Source: Hymenoscyphus infarciens (Eukaryota; Ascomycota; Leotiomycetes; Helotiales; Helotiaceae). Taken from it: a DNA stretch of 64,000 nucleotides. Location of the stretch: the NCBI GenBank assembly GCA_001414345.1, contig LLCB01000090.1:1-64000 (forward strand). The letters run 5' to 3'. Position 1 is the stretch's first letter, and each line of letters opens with the position of its first letter. The notes under the pieces were generated by a model, which was not told where the DNA came from, ran no database searches, and worked only from the letters and a program-made list of their open reading frames with translations. Made by a program: the position numbers and the translations under genes. Positions 37,891 through 50,480 of the stretch are shown one piece after another.

Positions 37891-38339
37891 TATAGTAGTA
37901 GAACAAGCTAAAACGCAGCCGCGCTATATAGAAGTCCAGCGGCAGTTTTCGCAACTAATCGCTTAGGGGACAGCCGATTACCGCTGGAACGAACACACCA
38001 ACATTGAACTTCCAAAGGTTTTACGCTCGCGCGTCCACGGGGAATATCTGAATTCTAGCTAGAGTCAAGTCACTGTTGGATAGGCTGCCGCAGTGCTAAA
38101 TTGATGAAAGTAGGTGACCGGTCCCAAAGGCTTTCTTACCCGCCTATTAAGAGCCTTGTACCTGGCCCTCTGCCCAGCGTTTCAACCTATATTCTTAGAA
38201 TCCCTTTTCGGACCAGAGTAGCCACTCCAGACCTAAGGTAAAACACAACGGTTGGAAAACTTGGACTTTGATAATATTAGCTTCATTTTAGTACTGAAAT
38301 ACCACGTGTCACTTATACTACTGTATCTAGAACTTGATA
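37891..38339. other. Non-coding island edge
   Basis: Balanced-composition DNA between the RIP block and the hAT-type MITE. No credible frame, repeat or RNA gene seen. Confidence 0.5.
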
Positions 38340-38858
38340 TAGTGTTTTAGCTTTCCCCGCCTTAGTTAGCCTAGTACTTAAGATAGAATAGGCTACTCAC
38401 CTAGGTATGAATAGGAGAGGCTAGGCTAGATTAGAATTAAGGCTAGGCTAAGTTTAGTAGGCTAGGTACTCTAACTAGGATAGGAGTAGCTAGGAAAGTT
38501 CTAAAAACAGAATAGGAGTAGCTAGGTAGATAAAAAAAAGGAGGCTAGGCTAGAGTAGAATTAGGAAGGCAACTCTCTAATTAGGACCTAGACTCTCTTT
38601 TCTACCTACCTTCTAGATATTAAGCGAAATTAGAGTCGTCTTCTAGGCTTTAAGCGAGATTAACTAGCCTAACTCTTCCTATCCTAGCCTCTCTATTTAG
38701 CAAGGAAAGGCAAGTAAGTACTATAGGATAGGAGTAGCTAGGAAAGCTAGAATTTAAGAATAGGAGAAGGCGGGATAGCTTTAAAATAGAGGTAGGAGGG
38801 AGAAGGAGCGTCGAGGCAGGATAGGATAACAGATTAGGCGGGGAAACCCAAAACACTG
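38340..38858. mobile_element. hAT-type MITE, second copy of the family
   Basis: 519 bp with ends TAGTGTTTTAGCTTTCCCCG and, on the complement, CAGTGTTTTGGGTTTCCCCG. It is flanked by an exact 8-bp duplication ACTTGATA (38332-38339 and 38859-38866). It has the same terminal sequence as the element at 12406-13307 but a shorter, different interior rich in GGCTAGGATAG-like units. Non-autonomous. Confidence 0.85.
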
Positions 38859-39131
38859 ACTTGATATCTCTACTTAGGAACATAAAACCTATCTCAACCC
38901 TTTTCTATACTCCGCAGTATACGGCTTCTTTTTCCTCGGACGTTGAGGAAGGGTACTTCTCGTAGGAGCGCACGACTGGCAGAGCTACAACGCCCCAAGC
39001 CCAAACTGTATACAACCAAAGCGCCCACTTCCCTCCTCAACAAGCAAAGACTGTGGATAAAGTGGTATACTAATCTTCTGCCATGCTACAAAGCTAACTT
39101 AAAGTAAGGTAGCATCCTTTCAAGACTCGAA

Positions 39132-40268
39132 ATGTCTCAGAACGAATATACTGTCGAAGATCAAGATGAAGTGGTCGAGGCTGTGAGAGAGTCATTCGCT
39201 TCGAGGCTCGTTGTGGAATTCCTTCAGCAAGGAGGCCCTAAACCGCACGTCGTCTGCCGCCTCGATATTAATCCTATTACCGCAAATGGTACAACTTGGT
39301 TCGGCTGCCGACTCGCTATGGATTTGGAGGGCGGTTATGAAGGGACTTTTCATATTACGCCTTTAAAGTACAGTGGTTCGTCGCATGTGGCCCACGCTGC
39401 CTTTGAGTTTGCCCTTAAAAGAACGGATTGGACGGTAAATAACATTATTTCTACCATACAGGAGCAGCCTAACCTCCTATGGTTCAGTTTTCAAGGAGGT
39501 TTCAAGCAGCCTGGGAGCAATATTGAGTACATTGATGGGTGTCGTGACTTTATGTGAGTTAATGACCTCGACGCGTATCATTTCCTGAACCGACTCTAAT
39601 ACAAGGCTCTCAGATCTCAATTCTTTATCATCCTTCATCGATGGGGGCTTGTTGGCTGGCATGTTCACAAAATAGAGCGAGGAAAGTTTGATGGTAAAAA
39701 TCTGCGAGTCGAGGTTGGCAAGACAGGGTTTCAAAGCATCATTGGTTACAACTTCGTCATCAATCCAAGCGGTCCTACCCTGGTGACAAATTTACCCCTT
39801 GCTCGGGGCAAGTTTTGGGACGAAAAGTTTCGACGGGTCTTGAGTTATCAAGGTCCCGACAAATATCCGTATGAGCTCCCGTATGCTCCAGGGACTCCAC
39901 AAGAAGGGGATGAAAACTTTGTCGGGAGGATCGCATCCTCTAGGCAATCCGCATCATCGTCTACCGGTATGGGAGGAACCAGTTTACCGTTGACAACCTT
40001 AGCTCATTCAGATCCTGTCTATGTCTGGACGTGGTGGGTTGAAAGTAAGACCGGGCAATCATACGAGTTCCAGAGAGAGGATGGCGGCAGAATTCACACG
40101 GAAGCAACTGATTGGAAGCCCGAGAGTGTCCCTTATAAAGGGAAGTTGGTGAATTGTTGGATGTACATGGGGAAGAAGACTGGAAATAGGTACTACACTT
40201 GGGAGATGGGTTCGGGGACTGATCCGAAAGGCAAAAGCAAGGAGATAGGAACGGGGAAAGGGAAATAA
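39132..40268 (+). CDS. Unrecognised fungal protein, 358 aa
   Basis: Two exons, 39132-39553 and 39614-40268, with a 60-nt GT/AG intron and a continuous frame. I do not recognise the family. Visible: a mixed alpha/beta N-terminal half with WFGCRLAMDLEGGYEGTFHI and a conserved-looking GCRDFISQFFIILHRWGLVG segment, reminiscent of fungal domains of unknown function but not assignable without a search. A Ser-rich linker follows around residues 272-287. The C-terminal segment is Trp/Tyr-rich (VYVWTWWVESKTGQSYEF, CWMYMGKKTGNRYYTW), ending in a Lys/Gly-rich tail (KGKSKEIGTGKGK). No signal peptide or membrane segment. Its base composition is normal although it sits between RIP blocks, so it behaves as a single-copy gene. 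The convergent neighbour is the APH-like gene. Confidence 0.8.
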
Positions 40269-40389
40269 AGCAGCTTTTCTTTCTGATGTGAATCCAGGTT
40301 TATAACAAACTTCATTTCCTTCGTTCAATTTCGCCTACTTCCTCTCTTTTCCCCTTGAAATCACAGGCAGACCTAAACGCAAAATCCAG

Positions 40390-41291
40390 TCAGTATAGAG
40401 CGGAGAATGAGAAGTAGTACTTTCCTACTGTGCGTGAACAAATCATAAAATAATAACCAACTGCCCTCAAAGGCTCAAGGTTCGTCTGCGGAAGAGTAAA
40501 TTTATCTCTGATGGCTTGACATATCGGTCGTGGTCGGTCGAGCGCATACGTCATGAAGCTCTCTGGTAGAACAGAAACATGCTCGAAGTCTACAACATAT
40601 ACGAGCGGGCCGGCGAACATAAAATTGCCCTCGAAAAGATCTGAAAAGCAAAGGCATAACTTTTCTCCAGAGAAGTCGATCTTCAGATCATTCCCAAGGA
40701 AGAGGTTGGCAACCTGTAGCCAATTAGTACTATCTTCTATTAATGAAAGGATTGACTAACTTTATTCACATGAACTCCCAACGCCGTGACCGATTCATAC
40801 TCGGTAGATGCCCGGGCATCCTTAAAGAGAGGATGCCTAATTATCCCCTTTCCAATTGGTCCTGGGGCTGTGTCATCTGAGATCTCGACACGAAGGAGCA
40901 AATTGATCGCCTCGGCAATTTGGTTGTAATGTTCCTCTGTCGAAGCTTCTTGACGTAAGATGTCTTCGAATGTCTCTCCGCGTATATATTCCATGACAAT
41001 ATACACCATCTCGCCACGTTCAATAACCTGGTAGATTTCAGGAACCCGCACCCGGACATTCCCATGCTGCTGTAGCTGCTTTAGAGCTTCGAAGGCAAAC
41101 TTCTGGTTCTTCGCTTCTGACAACATTTCTCTAGGCCCATATTTGATAAAAGCTTGAGGATCCTCACGTGAGGGGAACACAAAGAAACGGTGGTTGTCGA
41201 CATGTGTAGCTTCATGCGTACACCACTCGACGATAAGAGTATCTGATGATTGCGGCGAAAGCGACAAAGATTGGAGGTCCACCGGCGACAT
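40390..41291 (-). CDS. APH/choline-kinase-like phosphotransferase protein, 284 aa
   Basis: Two exons, 41291-40761 and 40713-40390, with a 47-nt intron containing CTAAT; the frame is continuous. The ATG at 41291 is used because upstream in-frame codons are not ATG. Kinase-like features: a candidate ATP-binding lysine at residue 50 (AFIKYG), a hinge IVMEYIRGETFEDIL around 96-110, a catalytic loop SDLFEGNFMF with Asp202 and Asn207, and a metal-binding DFEH at 219-222 followed by LPESFMTYAL. The usual His before the catalytic Asp (HGD/HxD) is replaced by Ser201. It belongs to the broad APH-domain group expanded in ascomycetes, whose substrates are mostly unknown. Probably cytosolic. It is related only at domain level to the broken APH gene at 10773-14021. 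Confidence 0.82.
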
Positions 41292-41460
41292 GGCATGCAA
41301 GATTGAATGTTGAGGGTGGTAGAAAGGTTGGTTAGAGTATTTTCATGACACAGTATGACGTACGAGTCTTATCATCGTACACGGTGGTGGTGGTACTAAA
41401 TTGTTTCGTCGTAGAAGATGGTTAGGCATGTTACGAGCCTGCGGGCATGGGTCTGTGCTA

Positions 41461-41690
41461 TGGTAGCTATTAGCGACTCTCTCGGACATTTTGGAAAATC
41501 GACTTTTTAGTATATTAGCGCCTAAATATATAATAATTTAAAGTACTCTACTACTACCTTTTATATTTAATTATACTTTAAAGTTAAGAGAATTATGTAT
41601 TAAGGCTATTTAATTATACTAAAATTATATATACTTAATTATTATAGAAGTTATAGTTATTAAAAAGATATAATTTAAAGTCTCTACTCT
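41461..41690 (+). repeat. Third partial copy of the 341-bp repeat
   Basis: Matches about 37145-37340 and 37486-37690 (TAGCTATTAGCGACTCTCT, then TAATTTAAAGTACTCTACTA). It starts exactly where the APH-gene island ends and the RIP block begins, so the island 37.9-41.46 kb is bracketed by copies of the same repeat. Confidence 0.7.
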
Positions 41691-44600
41691 TATATATTAT
41701 ATACTCTAGATCTTTTAAAACACACCTTTTTTCAGAGACTAAATTTTTTAGTCTAAAACACCTAATCTTACTTATACTTAATTAAGAAGCGAAATTCCTT
41801 TTATAAAGTCTCTCTTAGAAGGCTCTCCGTTCTTATCTATACTTCTAAGAAGAGATATAAAGAGAGAGAAGGTTCGTCTAATTCCTCTTATCCTAGCTAT
41901 TTAGTAACGCTTTATCTTTAAGACTTCTAGGCCTCTTAAATAAGATACTATAGCTTAAACCTTCTTTAGAGATATTAGAGAAGCTATAAACTACTATTTA
42001 AATACTATTCTTAATAGCGTTTTCTTAGATCTCTTACCTCTTCTTTAAACCTTCTATACCTAGGTTACTAACCTTAGCCTCTTCTACTATAAAGTATATA
42101 CTAAGAAGACCTTACCTTCTCTTCTTTTAGCTTATAACACTTACTTAGAATATAAGGACACTACTATACTTTCTCTAACTCTTTTCTCCTTTTTAAATAT
42201 TATAAGAAAAATTTCTTATATATAGACTACTAAGAATATCTTAATATCTAAAAAGATACCTTAAACTACTAAGTCTTTAAAAAAGATAATAATAATAATA
42301 ATAACTCTACCTTACTCTCTCTCTTCTATTTAGAAGAATAAGAATAAGAGACTTAAGCTCTTTATCTAAATCCTATCTAACTTCTTAAATAAAGACTACT
42401 CTACTTAGACTATTTTCCTAGTACTTTATAACCTAGGAATTAAATATAAAGACCTAGTATATAAGATACTCTTAGTTAATTCTAGCTTTACTATTATCTC
42501 TAAAAATAAAGAAGCTTTATAATCTCTCCTAGTAAAGAAAGCTAGTATATAAACTCTTTTTAGTACTACTAGAATAGAAGATCTATAAGACTAGATAGCT
42601 TTCTATATTTTAAGTATTCCTTAGAAGGTAGAATCTATCTAAATTACTTAAGTAGAAGTAATTTAATCGACTCTAGCTCTTACTACTCTTAAAATAGTAG
42701 TATTAGTAATTAAGAAACAAATTAGAGCTAACTCTATAAGAGTTTATATAGCTACTAGCTCTCTCTTAAATAACCTATTTTATACTACTTAGATTACCTT
42801 TTTTAAAGAAGAGAATATAAGAGGCTCTTCTACTATCTTAAACATAATCTTAATTCTAGGTAGTAGAGTCTATTTTAAGCGCCTTCTAAAGAAGTCTACT
42901 ATAATTTAGTACTTAAAGTACTAGTAATAATATAATACCTAGAATTATAATAAAAGCTAATAATACTACCTTTATAGTAGTATAAATTACTTAGAAAACT
43001 TCTACTCTTAGTATATTAAGTATTTTTAATATAAATTAAAATATCTATATTATAATAGTTCTTATATTTTAGATAATATTATATATTAACTCTAGCTAAA
43101 AGCTACTAGACCTCTGCTTTTAATAGAGAATATAAGATCTATTTAATAAGTATACTCTAAGATATAGCTAAGAAAAGAGAACGATTTACCTTATAGCTTT
43201 ATAGATATAGAAATAGACTATCTTACTACTTCTCCTTCTCCTTTAAACTCTTAGCTAAATAAGGTAGCTATTCTAAACACTTTCTCTTCTCTATCTCTAT
43301 ACCTTATCTCTTAACCTAAGAGCTCTAATACCTACTCTAATCTCTCTCTTTTATAAGTAAGTAAGAACCTTCTAAATAATACTATCTCTAAGTCTTATAA
43401 ATTACTATATATAAGTCTAGTAAGTACTAGGAGCTAGCTTTTTAACTTACTTACTCTAGATAAGTAGATATAGTTCTTATATAAGAAATATATATTTACT
43501 AAAGAGAGATTAGCTATTAGATTATAAGACGTTACTTAAACTATACCTACTTTATACTTATTTATAACTAGAATAAGAACCTCTCTTAAATACTTACTTT
43601 TATATAGAAAGAGGTAGGTATTCTCTTAAGCTAATAATCACTAATCGTACTCTTACTTAATTACTAAGACCTTATTTATATTAAGATTACGCTCTCTTAA
43701 AGCCCTCTACTATATATTCTTAATATATATAATACTCTTCTAAGTACTAAGAGTACTAGAGAGGCTATTAACCTCGTTCTTAACTTAGAATATATCTATA
43801 CTACGAATACTCTTATAGCTAGAAACTTAAATTTAAAGAGCTAGCTCTAGTAACTAGACTTCCTTAGCTAAGAAAGTATATAAGCCTCTCTACTTATTAG
43901 CTAGGTAGAGGATAAAGAGCTATAACTTTCTACCTCTCTTAAGATATAAATACATAACCTTAATAATACTCTTAATCTTATCTTTTACTCTAATAACCTT
44001 TTCTAAAGAGAAGCCTCTACTAAGATAGACCTTTCTTTTAAATATAGCTTAGATTACCTCTTACTTCTTACTTAGCTCTTATATATAAGAAATCTAATAG
44101 AGAAGAACCTACCTTTAAAGCTTAGTACTCTTAATATTAAAACCTTTAAAGTAACTCTTTAAAGTAAGCTTAAAACATAATAGCTATTTAAACTTATAGA
44201 GTAACTAAATACTAATTTACTAAAAGCTTTAGTAGGATTTATTACTAAGAGCGTATATAGTATATACCTTTATAGTACTAAATAAGGACTTAGTTATAGA
44301 TTTAGATACTCTTAATAGAATAAGAAGTACTAAGTAGTAGTTATTAAAGCTAAGTAAGTATAAAGACGTAGGATAAACCTATAAGCCTTAAAGTCTCTTT
44401 ATAAGAGTCTAAAGTAAGAGATCTAGAAAGTAAAAAGAGAATACTTCTATAGTTTAATTAATAAAGTAATAAGAAGTAAAGACGTTTTTAAGATTTATAA
44501 ATAATATTAGAGTACTAGAGTCTATAAGTCCCTACTCTTAAAGGACTTAGTAGGCTAATTAGGCTTTACTACTTAAAAAAAGTAAAAGATCTTAGTATAA

Positions 44601-46394
44601 GAGCTATTTATAAATAAAGCTAAGATTAAGAATATTCTATTTAATATCTTAACTACTACTTCCTAGTCTCTTTTATAAGCTAATCTTACTTTATATAAGG
44701 TTAAGAAATTAATCCTTAATAAAGCTTTAACTATACTAGAGAAGGATAAGCTTATAATAAGAGTTTTTAAAGTAGCCTAGCTATAAATATTAAGCCTTAT
44801 TCTCTCTTTATTTAAAAGCTATATTAAGATAAGCTTTTACTTAAAGATCTTTTATACTACTATTATTATTATTATTCTAAAGCTTAATAAGAAAGATAAA
44901 TCTTCTCTTTAAGTATACTAGCTAATTATACTACTCTTAGTTCTTAGAAAAGGGCTTAAAAGGCTTTTTACTAAGTAAGTCTCTTAGATAGCTATTAAAC
45001 ATACTATTCTAAGATAGAACTAGTTTAACGCTCTCTTATTAAAAGCTATTATAAACCTTACTACCTACCTTACCTTTAATATTAAGTTAGCTCTTATAGA
45101 TAAATAGGAAGCCTCTCTTCTTATACTTAATATTAAAAGAGCTTTTAACATAGTACTTCTTAGCTACTTAATTAAAAGATTTAAAGAGTAAAGATAACTA
45201 TACTACCTTATAGAATAGGTCTTCTTCTTCTTAACTAATAGATTTATAAAAGTAAAGCTTAATAAAGAGATAGAAGATACTATCTTATTTAAATATAGCC
45301 TCTCTTAAGACTTACCTATCTTATTAATCCTTTTTATACTATATATCTTCTTTAACTCTTATCTTACTTTTTATAGCTATATTAAAAGAATAGCTAGTAA
45401 AGCTATACTTATAGCTAATACTCTTAAAAGTATAATAAATATAGTAAGAGGATCCTCTCTATACCTTCTAAAATAAGCTACTATAGCTTATATCCTTTTA
45501 ATTACTTACTTTAGATATAAGACCTAGTACCTAGGCTATATAAGGAAAATAAGTAATATAGGTCCTATAAATAACTAGATCGGCTATTATCTAATACTCT
45601 TAGATAAAGTAGTTATAAAGTATACTAGAATTATCCTCCTAGTTTATAAAACCACCTCTATCTTAGTACTTCTTATAGAATCTAGCTTATTAGTTACTAA
45701 GATTACTCTTATTATTAAAAGTAGAGCTTTTAAAGCTAGAACTTAACGTCTTAACTTAGCTTACTTACTTAAGTAATACTTAAATAACTCTTACTTAAAG
45801 GCTAGGCTTATTTACTAGTCCTCTTAACCTCTCTCTTCTTTAGAAGAAAACGATCTAATTTAAGACTCTTTATAAAATAGAGGATTTAACTAATAAACCT
45901 ATCTTCTTAAAGTAGTAAGCCTAAGCCTTAATAGTAATAAAGAATCCTATAAAACTAAATTCCTTAAATTCCTTACCTTAGTCTCTTCTATAAACTTAGT
46001 TATATTTACTAATAGCTTTTACTTAGATAATAAAAGTACTAGTAGAGGTATATACCTTATAAGAGAAGAGGTTATATTAAATATAAAGCTCTTCCTTTTT
46101 AGTAAAACCTTAGAAATCTATAATATAGAGGTAAAAGCTATCTTATATAGCTTTAAACTAGCTTTTAGATCCCCTTTTTAGACCTTAGCTATAAAATACT
46201 AGATTTACCTTAATAACTTTAAAGCTATATTTTAACTAACTTACTAGTTTTATAGTATATTATAAAGAACCTTTAATAAGGTCTTTAACTTTATTTAACT
46301 ATACTCTAAGAAAATTTAAATAAGATAGTACCTTAGTTATATAGGAATCTATATTAATAAGATAGCTAATAAAGCTATAAGAAAAGCAGCTTAC

Positions 46395-46585
46395 TATGAC
46401 AGTCTTAGTCATATACGTCACTTATATAACCAGGTTAGCCTAAGGCTTTACCGAGACTTCGCTTAATATATATAAATAAAGCTAGAGTGCTTATACTCTT
46501 CGCTTTTCTCTTTAGTTTAGTTTTCCTTAATATTAGGTACTATTCTATAAGCACTCTCTTTATATATTTATAGAGAGCTATTATA
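46395..46585 (+). repeat. 5' LTR of the gypsy element
   Basis: 191 bp, beginning TATGACAGTC and ending GCTATTATA. It is nearly identical to 57383-57573. The ends are consistent with an original TGT...ACA after CpA-to-TpA change. Confidence 0.85.
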
Positions 46586-47336
46586 CTAAAACTAAACTCT
46601 CCCTCTTTACTTAAGAAGGCTTTTACTAATATCCTAATAATAATATATATATTTACTTATATCGAATCTACTAAATTTACTATTCTCTTCTATAAAGCCT
46701 AACCTATTTACGTCGAGTAGTAAGGTCTAGTATTCTTCTATTAGCTACGTCGAGTTCTTTAAAGGTAACCTATTAACCTAAAAACTATTCTACTCTACTT
46801 TAGAGTTAGTAGAGCTAATCCCTCTTCCCTCTTCTATTAATATCACGTCCTAATCTAGCTTAAGAACTTAACCTAAAAAAACATATATACTAGCTATTAC
46901 TATACTACTACTACTACCTCCTCCTACTAAGGTAACTACTAGTTTCTTATAGTATAAGATCTCTAAATTACCTCTACCTAACTCTACTCTATAATAAATT
47001 CTTAAAGTAATAACCTTATTAATAAGTAAAGTTTATAAACTTAAAGTAAATACTTTAAATATAGCTAGTACTTCCTATTAATATACCTCTATTTAGCTAT
47101 AAACTCTTAATATAACTCGTTTCTCTTCTATAGTTCTATTATCTAAGAAGATAAGTAAGATAGCTAATCTTTACTAATTTATTATAGAAGACGAATTTAT
47201 CTATATAACCTAGAAAACTAAAATTATAGTAAAGTTATCTATTAATACTAACTATCTTAAGTCTAAGGAAGTAAGAATAAATTTAATTTACTACTATACT
47301 TTTAAAAGAGTCTAAAACTATATTTACCTAAGATAT

Positions 47337-47832
47337 TATAATAGTATGCTATCCTGGATTATTATATAACAGCTGGATTATTATATAATAGCACTATCTT
47401 GAATTATCGGCATTTGTGAAACTGCCGATACCCCTAAGTAGTACTGATACTTCTAATACCTCTAGGGCTGAGATTATAAATAACTAATACTTATGCGAGT
47501 AAAGTGTTAAAGGTATTAATATCTGATATTTATATATAGAAGGGATTAAGGTTTAGATATTATATGTTTAGCTTTTCGAAGGATTAGAGGTTATATATTT
47601 AGCTTTTTAGCTCTTATTATTTAGTATTAGCTATATTAGATAGGGCTCGGTTATTATTATTATTAGAACTTAGAAGCTTTCGACCTTCTTATATATAGAC
47701 GTTTATGTTTAGTATAGTAGAGGGATAGTTATTGTTTTCTTTTGTATTAGTGCCTAGTATCTATATACGTTATTCTACTATACGTACTCCTATATACCTC
47801 TACTATAGTTGTATATATTTTATACTATTATA
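47337..47832 (+). repeat. 5' LTR of the nested element
   Basis: 496 bp, starting TATAATAGTATGCTATCCTG and ending TTTTATACTATTATA. It pairs with 52212-52707. It retains some CA/TG (for example CGGCATTTGTGAAACTGCCG), so RIP is incomplete here. Confidence 0.85.
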
Positions 47833-48965
47833 TAAAAATAATAACTCTTCTTCGCCGGTGACAGCCTTAATAATATCTCCTTCGAGCTTATTGCTACTTC
47901 TTATTTAGAAGTCGATTTATACTCGGTTTAAAACATTATAACGACATTCTTATATAGCCGGGTAATTAGAGACTACCTAGATAGCTAGTAATAGCAGGGT
48001 TTATTATCTATATAGATAGCTAGTATAAATCGTGTTTTAGTATACGTTAAGAGATTAGAATACGCTAAGTATTTCCTAAGAGTCCTAATAACCCTAGATT
48101 TAGTGAATAAGCCGACTTATAATAGTTATCTAGAAGGCTTCTGAATCTGATCCTACCCCCCCCCCCTCTAATTTGATATTTAATATATTAGAATCTGAAG
48201 CGACCCCTGGTCTCTTCTAAGCTCCGCTCCCAAGCGTAGAGCGACCCCTTAGGGAATAAAGTCAAGCCTTTACCGAAAGGTCCCCGACTCGGTACCGCAC
48301 ACCTAAGAACGGTAAGAAGATCCCGACGAAACAACGGTCGAAGAGACTAGTAAGACTTCTTAAATATAGACTAGATATAGTTAGTTATATAAGCTTTAGA
48401 AGCAGAGAATTAAGAAACAAGGAATCGGCTAGCTAAGCTAGAAAGACAGATAAGCGAGCTTATAATTCAAAGTTAATAAAACACTTCGCCTTCTAACCCT
48501 CTCTAATCCGATCCTCTTTTAAACTCTTAATCGAACCCTCTTCTACTTCTAAGCCTAAATTTATACTTCTTTCGACTATAAGTAGCTACCTCTAATACTT
48601 TCTAATAACCTTCTTTTAAAGCTACCCTTCTTTTTAAAAGACTCTCTAAACCCTCTCTAATCTATAACTATATACTAAGACCTAGAAGATCTTAACGAAA
48701 TAATAAGTAAGACTTCTTAGATATAGACAATATATTAATAAGATAGTAGTATAAAAATAAAAGATAAAACAATTAGTTAAACGAGATAGATATAATTATA
48801 AGTAAACTATAAAGTTAATAAATACTCTGTCTCTAAACCCTTACTAATCTAACCCTCTTTTAAACCTTTATTCAAACTCTCCTTTACTTTTCAAAGCCTA
48901 CGTTTAAACCTCCTTTACTTATAGGCCTCTGCCTCTAATAAACTTTATACTACTTCTCAAACCTC

Positions 48966-50480
48966 GAATCAGATATAAATCAGTTAAAATACGCTTTCTA
49001 TTAGAACGAAACTTAGAAGCGAGCTCTTAGCTAAGTTATTACTAGCAATCCTAACCGAACATTATCCAACTCTACTCTAAACTTTTCCTTCGAAAAAAAT
49101 ACCTCTACTAGCGAATATTTAAAAGACTACGGTTACAGACCAAGTCCTAGCCGCCGGTATAAAGGTTGAAAGAGATAGAAGTAGAATTAGAAGAAGAATA
49201 TACTAAAGAAACTTTTACCGACTTCAAAAGGTTACTTTTCAAGTATAGCTATACTTAGATAGATACTAGAATTAGAAAGGTTCTTTTATATATAAGATAA
49301 AACAAGATTACACCTTAGCTCTAAAACGCCTCTACTACTCTTAAGAGACACTAGAATTATAACTTCGCTAAGATAGTAAATAATCTTTTAGCTATAGATA
49401 AGAAGACCTACTAAAACGCTAAGTTATAAGATATTAGTACTATAGTCTAAATTACCCCCTCCTTATCTAATTTAGCCTCGAACTCTCTATAATATAATAG
49501 CGAATCGTTCTCTACTTTAGAAGTAGAATTCGAAATCGAAAGATAATTAAGTTCTTAAGTACCTTAAAGAGAATAAGATAATATAACAACTTCGGTATTA
49601 AAATCCTTTAACTAGCTAAAACCCTATCGACTCCGGCATAGAGTCTTTCTTACTTTTCTAGCTAGGCTAGAAGTTCCTTTTTTTTTATTTAAACTTTTTA
49701 AAATAGATATAAGTCGATGAAAATACACTTTCTATTAAGATAAAACAAAGAAGTAAGCTCTTAACTAAGTTATTACTATTTCTTAACTAAGTACTATCTA
49801 ACTCTACTTTAAACTTTTATAATTTTACTTTAAACTTTTTCTCTATTACTTCTAAAGTAGAATCAGAATCAGAAGACGATTTTAAATAAGTCCTTAAGTA
49901 CCCTGATTTAAACCTAAATTACTAAAGGGAATAAGGCAGCTTATAAGCCTAAGTAATATAGTTTCATATAACTAGACATCTAAACTTAGATACTACTATA
50001 TCTATAACTATCCCTTTATTATCCTTAGATACTTAGATAATAATTTCAACTTCAATAATTCAGCTATAACTTCGCTTTTAACTAGCTAAAACGCTACCGA
50101 CTCTGGTATAGAGTCTTATAGTTATTACTTTCTTACTTTCTTTTACTTCTAGTAGGGCTAGAAGTTCTTTTTTTATCTAAATTCGACTTAGATACGAATC
50201 GGTACGCTCTTAAAAGGATAGTAACCTCTTAGCTAAGTTATTACTATCTACGACATTATTAACTCTTCGTTTCCGACTTTACTCTAAGTCCCTACTAACC
50301 TAAGTTTAGATAAACTTACTTTCTTTTATATCTAGTATATTAGATGTTTTATTCGAATTTAAATCGGATACGAATCGATATACTCCTAAAGTAAGCTCTT
50401 AATTAAGTTATTACTATTACTAATAACGTTACCTCTTAATATTCGCTTCCGACTCTACTCTAAATTCGCCTCTATCTCTA
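48966..50480 (+). repeat. Internal repeats inside the nested LTR element
   Basis: A unit of about 100-120 bp, recognisable by AAGTTATTACTA following a GAGCTCTTAGCT-like stretch and ending in CTACTCTAAAC/T, occurs at about 48966, 49705, 50180 and 50360. Copies differ by small indels as well as C/T changes, so the repetition probably pre-dates insertion. Confidence 0.6.

Noticed and set aside
38650..38883. 77-codon minus frame
   Set aside because: Lies in and across the end of the hAT-type MITE; not a gene.
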